From Candidatus Limnocylindria bacterium (GTDB lineage: Bacteria; Chloroflexota; Limnocylindria; QHBO01), in NCBI GenBank assembly GCA_030146365.1, contig JASLBU010000108.1, forward strand, positions 1-15,862: a stretch of 15,862 nt of DNA. Direction: 5' to 3'. How positions within the stretch are numbered: the stretch's first letter is position 1; the number at the start of each line of letters is the position of its first letter. The position numbers were made by a program, and so were the translations under genes. Below are positions 6,567 to 13,926 of this stretch, piece by piece. Under the pieces are notes generated by a model. That model searched no databases. It had not been told where the DNA came from and saw only the letters and a list, made by a program, of their open reading frames with translations.

Positions 6567-7885
6567 CGCGCTGGATGCTGGCCGTCGGGGGTGCCGTCAC
6601 CCTGGGGCTGGGCGGCACCGAGGCCGTCGCCGGATTCGACGGCTTCGGAAGCGGAACCGCTGACTCGACGTACGGTGAGGAGGTTCGTTTCGTCGTCGAG
6701 CTCAGCGGGTCGGCCCCCGAGCGGCTGGAGCTGCTGATCGCGACCCCGGGCAGCGACGCGGTATTCGTCACGCCGGTTGACCCCGGCAGCGGGGGCGCCA
6801 CCTATGTGTGGGACACCTCCGACGACCACGTCGTCCCCAACACGTTGATCACCTACACGTGGCGGGCCATCGATGGCGACACGGTGATCACCTCGGAGCC
6901 GGGGACGATCCGGTACGAGGACGACCGCCCGGGGCTCGACTGGCAGAGCGCGCAGCTCGGCGAGGCGACCGTGCACTGGTACGGGGACGCGGAGGGGCAG
7001 GCGCTCCGCTTCGGTGAGCTGACCGCGCAGGGGGTTGCTCGCGCCGAGCAGCTGCTCGGTACCGAGCTGGCGGGTCCGGTGGACATCTTCGTGTACGACT
7101 CGCAGGAGGAGTTCTTCGGCGCGCTCGGGCCGGGGGCGCGGGAATGGACCGGTGCGGCCGCCTACAGCGAGCTTCGCACGATCTTCATGTGGCTCGGTGG
7201 AGGATCCGCGAGCTACCTGGAGGTTGCCATGCTCCACGAGGTCACCCACATCGTCTTCCACGACGCCACCGACAACCCGTACCACGAGCCGGCTCGCTGG
7301 CTGAACGAGGGCATCGCGACCTGGTCCGAGACGAGCGACGCGGCCGGGGAGCGCCCGATCGTCGCCATGGAGGCCGGTGGGCGCGGGCTCTTCGCCTTCG
7401 AGGCCATCACCGAGCAGTTTCCCATCGGCGAGCGCGGCGGGCGACTCTCGTATGCCCAGGGAACCACGATGGTCGACCTCATCGTCGATCGTCACGGTGA
7501 AGAGGCCATCGCAGCCATCGCCGCGGCGTACCGCGACGGGGCGTCCGACGCGCAGGCACTCGAGGCGGGCACGGGGGTGCCGGCCGAGGAGCTGTACGCC
7601 ACGTTCTTCGCGGAGTTCGGCGTGGCTCCGCCGGAGCCGGTGGCGGCCGAGCCGATCCCCGCCTCGAACGTCGATCGGCCGGCGTCCGGGGTCGTGGACG
7701 AGGGCGGGGTCGACCCCGAGGCGGAGCCGCCGCCGGACGAGTCCGTGCCGAACGAGGAGCCGCCGGCCCCGACCGAGAGGAACGAGTTCCTGCCGCTCGT
7801 CGGGATCCTGGCGGCCGCGCTGGTCGTGATCGGTGCCATCGTGTTTGACGCTCGCCGGTCGGCACGCCGGAGGATGGCCGCTTGA
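6554..7885 (+). CDS. Membrane-anchored HExxH zinc peptidase (peptidase MA-like)
   Basis: A predicted extracytoplasmic metallopeptidase of 443 residues. A signal peptide covers about 1–26, followed by a beta-rich N-terminal domain (about 35–122) and a gluzincin-type catalytic domain (about 130–355). The zinc site is LHEVTH (H228, E229, H232; first histidine codon 7235–7237) with the third ligand probably E252 in LNEGIATWSE. This resembles peptidase MA-like and M1-related folds with NEG-type ligands. A Pro/Glu-rich linker (about 357–408) leads to one C-terminal membrane segment (412–431) and a basic tail (ARRSARRR), so the catalytic domain would be tethered outside the cell. GTG 6554 is chosen for GGAGG (6544–6548) 5 nt upstream and because a signal peptide follows at once; the frame is open further upstream inside the previous gene. 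Overlaps its neighbours by 13 and 4 nt. Substrate unknown. Confidence 0.88.
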   Translation: MGRLTRWMLAVGGAVTLGLGGTEAVAGFDGFGSGTADSTYGEEVRFVVELSGSAPERLELLIATPGSDAVFVTPVDPGSGGATYVWDTSDDHVVPNTLITYTWRAIDGDTVITSEPGTIRYEDDRPGLDWQSAQLGEATVHWYGDAEGQALRFGELTAQGVARAEQLLGTELAGPVDIFVYDSQEEFFGALGPGAREWTGAAAYSELRTIFMWLGGGSASYLEVAMLHEVTHIVFHDATDNPYHEPARWLNEGIATWSETSDAAGERPIVAMEAGGRGLFAFEAITEQFPIGERGGRLSYAQGTTMVDLIVDRHGEEAIAAIAAAYRDGASDAQALEAGTGVPAEELYATFFAEFGVAPPEPVAAEPIPASNVDRPASGVVDEGGVDPEAEPPPDESVPNEEPPAPTERNEFLPLVGILAAALVVIGAIVFDARRSARRRMAA

Positions 7886-8664
7886 GCCGACGGCTGCCGC
7901 CCCGCTCGCGGGTCAGCCGGCCCCGGTGGGCGGTGTCGATCGCCATCGGGCTCGCGCTCATCGGCTTCGTCGGCGCGGCGCAGTGGAACAGCTCGCTCGC
8001 ACGGCAGGAGTTCGTGACGTCCGCCCAGCGCGTCCTCATCACGGAGGCGGAGCAGCTCCAGCGGCAGCAGACGGCGCTGCGCGAGCAGATCGCCGCGGCC
8101 GACGAGCGGGTTCGGGCGCTGGAGGAGCAGGATGCCGGCTCGCAGGCCGTGGTGCGGGAGCTCTCCGAGGAGCTGGCGGCGGCCCGTCTGGCCACCGGCC
8201 TCCAGACCGTCCGCGGTCCGGGGGTGGTCATCGAGATCGCCGATTCCCTGGACCAGCAGCCGGTGGGCGCCAATCAGCCGAACTACGTGAACGTGGACGA
8301 CCTGCGCGCCATCGTCACCGCGCTGTGGGCATCCGGCGCCGAGGCGGTCGCGATCGCCGGCGGAGCGATCGAGGGTGGGCCGCCGGCGGAGCGCGTCGTC
8401 GCGACGTCCTCGATCGACGGCGCCGGCCCGGCGATCCTGGTGAACTCGGCAAGGCTGACCCCTCCGTACCGCATCGAGGCAATCGGCCCGGAGGGCCTCC
8501 ACGATCGCTTTCTCAGCAATCCAAGCTTCCTGACTCGTGTGAAGGAGCGGATCGATACCTACGGGCTGCAGTTCGCGAGCGAGCCGCGTGACGAGATCGT
8601 GATCGGCGAGTTCATCGGCAACACCGGTCTGCGCTGGGGCGCCCCGGTCGAGGGCGGAGACTGA
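7882..8664 (+). CDS. DUF881 family membrane protein, first copy
   Basis: A 260-residue DUF881 protein. A basic N-terminus (SRRLPPRSRVSRPRW) precedes one membrane segment (about 16–34), a coiled coil (about 42–105, rich in E, Q, R and L heptads) and the DUF881 domain (about 105–245). The family signature is seen in TVRGPGVVIEIADS (109–122), VNVDDLRAIVTALWASGAEA (137–155), 'AILVNSARLTPPYRIEAIGP' (184–203) and the TYGLQF segment (226–231). The family is widespread in Firmicutes, Actinobacteria and Chloroflexi, sometimes near division genes; its function is unknown. TTG 7882 lies in TTGA shared with the peptidase stop (4-nt overlap) and has GGAGGA (7869–7874) 7 nt upstream, which settles the start. 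There is no cysteine. The topology puts the coiled coil and domain outside the membrane. Confidence 0.92.
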   Translation: MSRRLPPRSRVSRPRWAVSIAIGLALIGFVGAAQWNSSLARQEFVTSAQRVLITEAEQLQRQQTALREQIAAADERVRALEEQDAGSQAVVRELSEELAAARLATGLQTVRGPGVVIEIADSLDQQPVGANQPNYVNVDDLRAIVTALWASGAEAVAIAGGAIEGGPPAERVVATSSIDGAGPAILVNSARLTPPYRIEAIGPEGLHDRFLSNPSFLTRVKERIDTYGLQFASEPRDEIVIGEFIGNTGLRWGAPVEGGD

Positions 8665-9335
8665 TGGCCGCGCGTGTCGCACAGCTCAGCCTCTTCGCCA
8701 TCGCCGCGATCACCGGCGTGCTGCTGATCGGGCAGCTGCGATCCCAGGCGCGGCCGGTGGAGCTGTCGAACCTGTCGGCGCAGGAGCTCTCCGCGCTGAT
8801 CGAGACGCTGTCGGCGACGAACGTCGACCTGGGGGACGCGCTCGCCGATCTCAACGAGCGGATCCGGAGCTACGAGGTGGCGCAGGCGCAGGGGCAGTCG
8901 ACGCTCGACCTCACCACCCGTGAGCTGGACCGCATCGCGGCGTTCGGGGGACTCAGCGCCGTCGAGGGGCAGGGGATCGTGCTCACCATGGAAGGTCCGA
9001 TCGACGCGGCCGGCATCAACGACCTCATCTACGAGCTGCGCGGCGCGGGTGCCGAGGCGATCGCCGTCGACGACATCCGGATCACGGCCCGCTCGGTGGC
9101 CGCCATGGGCGCCGGCTCCATCGAGATCGACGGCGTTCCGCTGGAGGAGACGATCCGGATATCCGCGATCGGCTCGCCTCCGGGGCTCGAGGCGACCCTC
9201 GAGCGGCCGGGCGGCATGCTGACACTCCTGCAGCAGGCGACCGGGCTCCAGACGGAGATTGAGCGGTCCGATCGGCTGGTGGTCCCCGCAACGGCGCGCG
9301 ATCTGGCTCCGACGGTAGCCCAGCCGGTCGAGTAG
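8664..9335 (+). CDS. DUF881 family membrane protein, second copy
   Basis: A 223-residue paralogue of the preceding gene. It has one membrane segment (about 5–24), a shorter helical region (35–95) and a DUF881 domain (about 96–205). Equivalent positions are recognisable: LSAVEGQGIVLTMEG (97–111), INDLIYELRGAGAEAIAVDD (118–137, matching the DDLR..LWASGAEA segment of the first copy), 'TIRISAIGSPPGLE' (163–176) and the 'LTLLQQATGLQTEI' helix. It lacks the long C-terminal tail of the first copy and has the shorter coiled coil. The ATG shares the A of the previous stop (TGATG, 1-nt overlap), so translation is tightly coupled. The copies are clearly diverged, suggesting an old duplication and different, perhaps heteromeric, roles. 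Function is not known. Confidence 0.9.
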   Translation: MAARVAQLSLFAIAAITGVLLIGQLRSQARPVELSNLSAQELSALIETLSATNVDLGDALADLNERIRSYEVAQAQGQSTLDLTTRELDRIAAFGGLSAVEGQGIVLTMEGPIDAAGINDLIYELRGAGAEAIAVDDIRITARSVAAMGAGSIEIDGVPLEETIRISAIGSPPGLEATLERPGGMLTLLQQATGLQTEIERSDRLVVPATARDLAPTVAQPVE

Positions 9336-9374
9336 CCTGTACCGCCGAGCCACCTGCATGTACCGAGGGCGTCC

Positions 9375-10823
9375 GTGAAGGAACTCATTGACCGCGCGCT
9401 CGACGCTGCCGAGCGCGGTGGCGCGGCCTACACCGAGGTTCGCGTCGCAGAACGAGAGACCGAGCAGCTGACCGTGAAGAACGGTGCGCTCGAGGCCGCG
9501 ACGGCGAACGCGAGTGCCGGTTTCGGCATCCGGATCCTCGTGGACGGTGCCTGGGGCTTCAGCTCCAGCCGATCCCTGGAGCCCGCCGAGGCGGATCGGG
9601 TGGCCGGCGAGGCGCTTGAGATCGCGCGAGCCAGCGGGCTTGCCCGCAAGTCGCCCGCCGAGCTGGACGACACGCCGCCGGTCACGGACACGTACCGGAC
9701 GCCGTACGAGGAGGACCCCTTCTCCGTCAGCCTGGACGACAAGCTGCGCATCCTCATGGACGCGGACGCGAACATGGCGCGCGTGGCCGGCGTGGCGATT
9801 CGCGAGAGCAACTTGTCGGCGGGCCGCGAGCGCAAGACGTTCGCCACGAGCGCGGGGGCGTGGATCGAGCAGGAGATCGTCGAAGCGGGTGGCGGCATCG
9901 AGGCCACCGCGGTCAATGAGAGCGAGATGCAGCAGCGCTCGTACCCCAACTCATTCGGTGGCCAGTCGGTGACCGGCGGCTTCGAGGCCATCCGGGCGCT
10001 GAACCTCGCGGAGCACGGGCAGGAGACGGCCGAGCTGGCCGTGGCGCTGCTCGACGCGCCGCAGTGCCCGTCTGGTGAGATGGACCTGATCCTGGACTCC
10101 ACGCAGGTCGCCCTCCAGATTCACGAGTCATGCGGACATCCGACGGAGCTGGATCGGGTGTTCGGCACCGAGGCGAGCTTCGCCGGCACGTCGTTCCTCA
10201 CCACCGATAAGCTGAACCAGCTCCGATACGGCTCCGAGCTGGTCAACATCGACGCCGATGCCACCGCCCCGGGCGGCCTCGGAACGTTCGGATACGACGA
10301 CGAGGGAGTACCGGCGCAGAACGTGCCGCTCATCTCCGGCGGGCTGCTGGTCGGCTACCTGACCAGCCGCGAGACCGCACCGCGAATCGGCCGCCGGTCC
10401 ATGGGCAGCGCGCGGGCGTGGAGCTGGAGCCACATCCCGCTCATCCGGATGACGAACATCAATCTCAGGCCGGGCGATGCCGGCAGCCTGGAGGACCTCA
10501 TCGCGGACACCCGCGACGGCATCTTCATGAGCATCAACAAGAGCTGGTCGATCGACGACCGCCGGCTGAACTTCCAGTTCGGCGACCAGGCCGGCTGGCT
10601 CGTGAAGAATGGCAAGCGCACGCAGCTCGTGCGGAACCCGACGTACACCGGCATCACGCCCCAGTTCTGGGGCTCCTGTGACGCCATCTGCGGCCCCGAG
10701 GAATGGACCCTCTGGGGGCTGCCGAACTGCGGCAAGGGTGAGCCGATGCAGGTCGGCCACGTCGGCCATGGCGCCGCACCCGCGCGGTTCCGGGGCGTGA
10801 AGGTGGGTGTGGGCCGATGGTAG
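9375..10823 (+). CDS. tldD: TldD metallopeptidase subunit
   Basis: Catalytic subunit of the TldD–TldE heterodimer, which in E. coli degrades unfolded peptides, processes microcin B17 and degrades CcdA. The 482 residues carry the HExxxH zinc motif as HESCGH (H250, E251, H255; from 10122) and the C-terminal cysteine ligand in LPNCGKGEP (C452, codon 10728–10730). Other family segments are NGALEAATANASAGFGIRIL (36–55), TELDRVFGTEASFAGTSFL (257–275), GTFGYDDEGVPAQ (303–315) and the 'GHGAAPARFRGVKVG' end (464–478). GTG 9375 has GAGGG (9364–9368) 6 nt upstream. It follows the second DUF881 gene by 39 nt, the largest gap in this run of genes, and its last 7 nt overlap tldE. Cytoplasmic; length normal. 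The HESCGH form differs from E. coli HEAVGH but all ligands are present. Confidence 0.96.
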   Translation: MKELIDRALDAAERGGAAYTEVRVAERETEQLTVKNGALEAATANASAGFGIRILVDGAWGFSSSRSLEPAEADRVAGEALEIARASGLARKSPAELDDTPPVTDTYRTPYEEDPFSVSLDDKLRILMDADANMARVAGVAIRESNLSAGRERKTFATSAGAWIEQEIVEAGGGIEATAVNESEMQQRSYPNSFGGQSVTGGFEAIRALNLAEHGQETAELAVALLDAPQCPSGEMDLILDSTQVALQIHESCGHPTELDRVFGTEASFAGTSFLTTDKLNQLRYGSELVNIDADATAPGGLGTFGYDDEGVPAQNVPLISGGLLVGYLTSRETAPRIGRRSMGSARAWSWSHIPLIRMTNINLRPGDAGSLEDLIADTRDGIFMSINKSWSIDDRRLNFQFGDQAGWLVKNGKRTQLVRNPTYTGITPQFWGSCDAICGPEEWTLWGLPNCGKGEPMQVGHVGHGAAPARFRGVKVGVGRW

Positions 10824-12184
10824 CGCGGAACGGCGAGGCCACCGAGTTGCTGGAGCAGGTCCTCGCCAGATCCGAGGCGCCCAGCACCGAGGTCCTCTAC
10901 ATCGCCCAGGACTCTGCGCTGACGCGCTTCGCGAACAACCAGATCCACCAGAACGTGCGCGAGCACGACGCCTCGGTCCAGGTGCGCGTGATCGAGGACG
11001 GCCGCATCGGCGTGGCCTCCACCAACCACCTGGACGACGCCGGGATCACCGACGTCCTGGCACGCGCCGCCGCGATCGCGGCACGATCCGCGCCGAACCC
11101 GAATGCCGCCGTCCTGCCGGAGCCGGACGAGCGCGAGTACGACGGTGACATCGGCTACGTCGCGACCACCGCCGACGCCGGAGCGGAGCTCCGCGGTGAG
11201 GGTGCCCGGGCCGTCATCGCTGCTGGAGAGGCGAAGGGGCTCGACACCTCAGGCTCGTTCTCGACCTCGGTCATGACGGTCGCAGTGGCGAACTCCAGCG
11301 GCGTACGAACGCTCCAACGGTCCACGCGATCGGCGCTGCTGACGGTGATGATGGACGGCTTTGCCTCCGGCGCCGCTTCCGGGTATGCGCACGCCGGCTC
11401 ACCGGACGTCCGGGAGATCGATGCCGCGGCGCTCGGTGCAGAGGCGGCGGAGAAGGGTGACCGCATGCGCGGCGCCGAGGTCCTGGAGCCGGGCGAGTAC
11501 GAGGTCATCCTGGAGGAGTACGCCGTGGCCGGCCTGCTGGAGTACCTCGCCTACATCGGCTTCTCGGGCCTGGCGCATGAAGAGCAGCGATCCTTCATGG
11601 ATCTCGGCTCGCGCGTGATGGGGGAGAACGTCTCGATCTGGGACGACGGGCATGACCCGTCCGGCTTCCCCGTCCCGGTCGACTTCGAGGGCGTGGTCCG
11701 GCAACGGGTGGACCTCATCCGCGAGGGGGTGGCGAACGCCGTCGTCCACGACGCCGCGACGGGGACCCGCGCGGGCACGGGCTCGACCGGGCACGCACTC
11801 CCGGCACCGAACCTCGTCGGACCGATGCCGATGAACCTGTTCATGGCGCCCGGTTCGACGCCGCGCGACGAGCTGATCCGGGGCGTGCGGCGCGGCATCT
11901 GGGTGACTCGATTCCACTACATCAACCCGGTCCACCCGAAGAAGGCCATCCTCACCGGCATGACGAAGGACGGCACATTCCTCATCGAGGACGGCGCAAT
12001 CTCCCGCCCACTGCTGAACTTCCGGTTCACGCAGTCGATTCCCGACGCGCTCAGCGACGTGCGGGCTGCGAGTGACCAGACGAGGCTGCTCCCGGGCGAG
12101 TTCTTCGGCTCGGCGCGCGTCCCGGCGATCCACCTCGGCTCGTTCAACTTCACCGGCACCACCGCAGCGGAGGGCAGTGCGTGA
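10817..12184 (+). CDS. tldE: TldE/PmbA, non-catalytic partner of TldD
   Basis: Partner subunit of TldD. The 455 residues share the overall fold but have no HExxxH; the corresponding region reads YEVILEEYAVAGLLEYLAY (228–246), so the subunit itself should not bind the zinc. Family features include TRFANNQIHQNVREHDASV (36–54), DFEGVVRQRVDLIREGVANA (289–308), 'GTGSTGHALPAPNLV' (320–334) and GRKAILTGMTKDG-like 'KKAILTGMTKDGTFLIEDG' (375–393). ATG 10817 overlaps the tldD end by 7 nt; the ribosome-binding site is weak (GTGGGTG), consistent with translational coupling to tldD. The stop overlaps the DUF951 gene by 4 nt. Cytoplasmic; no truncation. The acidic-to-basic balance and length agree with neighbours. 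Confidence 0.94.
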   Translation: MVARNGEATELLEQVLARSEAPSTEVLYIAQDSALTRFANNQIHQNVREHDASVQVRVIEDGRIGVASTNHLDDAGITDVLARAAAIAARSAPNPNAAVLPEPDEREYDGDIGYVATTADAGAELRGEGARAVIAAGEAKGLDTSGSFSTSVMTVAVANSSGVRTLQRSTRSALLTVMMDGFASGAASGYAHAGSPDVREIDAAALGAEAAEKGDRMRGAEVLEPGEYEVILEEYAVAGLLEYLAYIGFSGLAHEEQRSFMDLGSRVMGENVSIWDDGHDPSGFPVPVDFEGVVRQRVDLIREGVANAVVHDAATGTRAGTGSTGHALPAPNLVGPMPMNLFMAPGSTPRDELIRGVRRGIWVTRFHYINPVHPKKAILTGMTKDGTFLIEDGAISRPLLNFRFTQSIPDALSDVRAASDQTRLLPGEFFGSARVPAIHLGSFNFTGTTAAEGSA

Positions 12185-12396
12185 CGGTGGCCGCGCCGCT
12201 CGACCTTCGCCTGGGTGACCGCCTCCGGCTCCGGAAGGAGCATCCGTGCGGAAGCCGAGAGTGGGAGGTGACGCGGCTGGGGGCCGACATCGGTCTCGTC
12301 TGCGGGGGCTGCCGGCATCGTGTCCTCATGGACCGGCTCGACGTCGAGCGCCGGTTCACCGAATACCTCCACCGCGGTCCCGAGACGGCTGGCTGA
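12181..12396 (+). CDS. DUF951 small cysteine-containing protein
   Basis: A 71-residue protein matching DUF951: LDLRLGDRLRLRKEHPCGSR (7–26), WEVTRLGADIGLVCGGCRHR (28–47) and a short helical end. Three cysteines (C23 in HPCGS, and C41–C44 as CGGC) could bind a metal, perhaps with H46; this is inference. The family is small, widespread in Firmicutes and also found in Chloroflexi, and of unknown function. GTG 12181 shares GTGA with the tldE stop (4-nt overlap), so it is translated as part of the tldD–tldE group. The N-terminal basic beta-like segment resembles small nucleic-acid-binding folds, but no binding motif is clear. Confidence 0.9.
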   Translation: MTVAAPLDLRLGDRLRLRKEHPCGSREWEVTRLGADIGLVCGGCRHRVLMDRLDVERRFTEYLHRGPETAG

Positions 12397-12399
12397 ACG

Positions 12400-13926
12400 A
12401 TGGCCCACGTGGATCTGCCCGTCGATGGCGCCACCGAGCTCACCGGAGCCGGCAACGTCTTCCGCAATCGAAACTTCGTCTACCTCTGGTCCGCGCAGAC
12501 GCTGAGCCAGCTGGCGAGCAACATGGTCCTGGCGGCGCTCATGGTCACCGTGTTCGAGAGCACCGGCCAGTCGAACACCGCGAACGCGCTGCTCATCCTG
12601 AGCTTCCTGGTCCCGGCCGTCCTGTTCAGCACGCTGGGCGGCATCCTGGTGGAGCGCGGCGACGCGAAGCTGATCATGCTCGCCACCAACGTCGTGCGCG
12701 CGGTCGGCACCGTCCTGTTCATCTTCGTGGCTCCGACGACGACGACGGCGATCGTGCCGCTCGTGTACGCCATCAACCTCGTGGTCGCCACCGCCACGGC
12801 CGTCTTCGCCCCCGCCGAGCTCACGGCCATTCCCCGAATCGTCGACCGCCGCCACCTGATGGCCGCGAACTCGATCTTCATCCTGACCATCAACGCCACG
12901 TTCGCGATCGGGTTCGGATTCCTGGGTCCCCTGGTGCTCAACGTCGTCGGCCCGACCATGGTCTACGTCATCGTGGCGGTCATGTTCGGCCTGTCGGCGC
13001 TCGCCATCCTGCCGCTTCCCTCGGTCAGGGCCGAGACGAAAGCGCCGCAGATGAGTGCCGCGGCTGGCCGTGCCGTGCGTGAGCTGGTCGGCCAGCTCAG
13101 CGAGGGCGTCGGCTTCATCCGCAAGCATCGGCCGATCGCCTGGAGCCTGACCTACCTCGGGATCGCGGCCAGCCTCATCGGCGTCCTCGGCGCGATCGGT
13201 CCCGGGTTTGCGACCGACATCCTGCTTCTGCGCTCGGAGGACTTCTTCTTCATCATGGGCCCTGCGGGCCTCGGGGCCGTGGTCGGCATCCTGTTCATCA
13301 ACTCGTACGGCAAGGCGATCCCGAAGCGCCTCCTCATCGACATCGGCTTGGTGGCGATGGGCATCACGCTCGTTGCGCTGGCGCTCGTCCGGCTCATCAC
13401 CGCGATCCTCGGCTTCGCGGTCGGGCCGTTCGAGGATGCGTTCCCCTCGCTGGCCCCGGTGACCAGCCTGATCGCGATCGTGGTGGTCATCGCGGTGTTC
13501 GCGGGCCTCGAGTACGCCTTTGTCGCCATTCCGTCGCAGACGGCGCTCCAGGAGGAGCTGCCGGCCGAGGTGCGCGGCAGGATCTTCGGCATCCTCAACA
13601 CGCTGCTGTCGCTTGCGTCCTTCCTGCCGGTCATCGCGGCCCCCGCGGCCGCGGACGTCATCAACATCTTCTTCCCCGGCACGGGGATCCCGGTCGTCAT
13701 GGGGGTTCTCGGCCTCGGGGCGCTGGCCGCGGGCATCGCGTCATGGCGGCGCAACCGTCGCGCCGGCCTGCACGAGCACGATGCGGCCACGTCGCCCTCT
13801 CCGCCCGGGGAGACGATCGACGAGGCAACGGCACCGGGAAGCCCGGCGATCATCGAGGCGGACGCTCGGACCGAGTCACCGCACCGTCGCCGTCGCCGTC
13901 ACCGGCAGCCGGACGATGGCAACTAG
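12400..13926 (+). CDS. MFS transporter (MFS_3/EntS-like), 12 membrane segments
   Basis: A major facilitator of 508 residues, most like the exporters of the EntS/MFS_3 type. It opens with FRNRNFVYLWSAQTLSQLASNM (a family-typical 'NFR.L..SQ..S..G' start, residues 21–42) and has hydrophobic stretches at about 40–52, 63–86, 91–111, 116–137, 158–183, 187–205, 248–270, 285–302, 311–332, 355–377, 397–420 and 429–449. The loop LVERGDAKLIM (83–93) is in the position of the usual A-loop motif. ATG 12400 follows the DUF951 stop by 3 nt with no clear ribosome-binding site, implying coupling. After the last membrane segment comes a hydrophilic tail of about 57 residues ending in HRRRRRHRQPDDGN; its last codons overlap the glycosyltransferase start by 11 nt. 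Substrate unknown; export of a small molecule is likely from the subfamily only. Confidence 0.88.
   Translation: MAHVDLPVDGATELTGAGNVFRNRNFVYLWSAQTLSQLASNMVLAALMVTVFESTGQSNTANALLILSFLVPAVLFSTLGGILVERGDAKLIMLATNVVRAVGTVLFIFVAPTTTTAIVPLVYAINLVVATATAVFAPAELTAIPRIVDRRHLMAANSIFILTINATFAIGFGFLGPLVLNVVGPTMVYVIVAVMFGLSALAILPLPSVRAETKAPQMSAAAGRAVRELVGQLSEGVGFIRKHRPIAWSLTYLGIAASLIGVLGAIGPGFATDILLLRSEDFFFIMGPAGLGAVVGILFINSYGKAIPKRLLIDIGLVAMGITLVALALVRLITAILGFAVGPFEDAFPSLAPVTSLIAIVVVIAVFAGLEYAFVAIPSQTALQEELPAEVRGRIFGILNTLLSLASFLPVIAAPAAADVINIFFPGTGIPVVMGVLGLGALAAGIASWRRNRRAGLHEHDAATSPSPPGETIDEATAPGSPAIIEADARTESPHRRRRRHRQPDDGN

Noticed and set aside
5079..7495. Two long minus-strand open frames (about 400 codons each) opposite the solute-binding protein and peptidase
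   Set aside because: They read as Arg/Gly/Asp-rich low-complexity protein, expected from the complement of GC-rich genes; no motif or ribosome-binding site supports them.
9336..9374. Promoter or terminator in the 39-nt gap before tldD
   Set aside because: No AT-rich -10, no hairpin with T-run; only a short repeat of TGTACCG and the tldD ribosome-binding site are seen.
11917..13128. Minus-strand open frame (403 codons) opposite tldE, DUF951 and the MFS gene
   Set aside because: Extremely D/E/H/R-rich shadow spanning three real genes.
13520..13915. Upstream extension of the glycosyltransferase frame, giving 572 residues
   Set aside because: The added residues are Arg/Ser-rich and lie within the MFS gene in another frame; the protein start belongs at ATG 13916.
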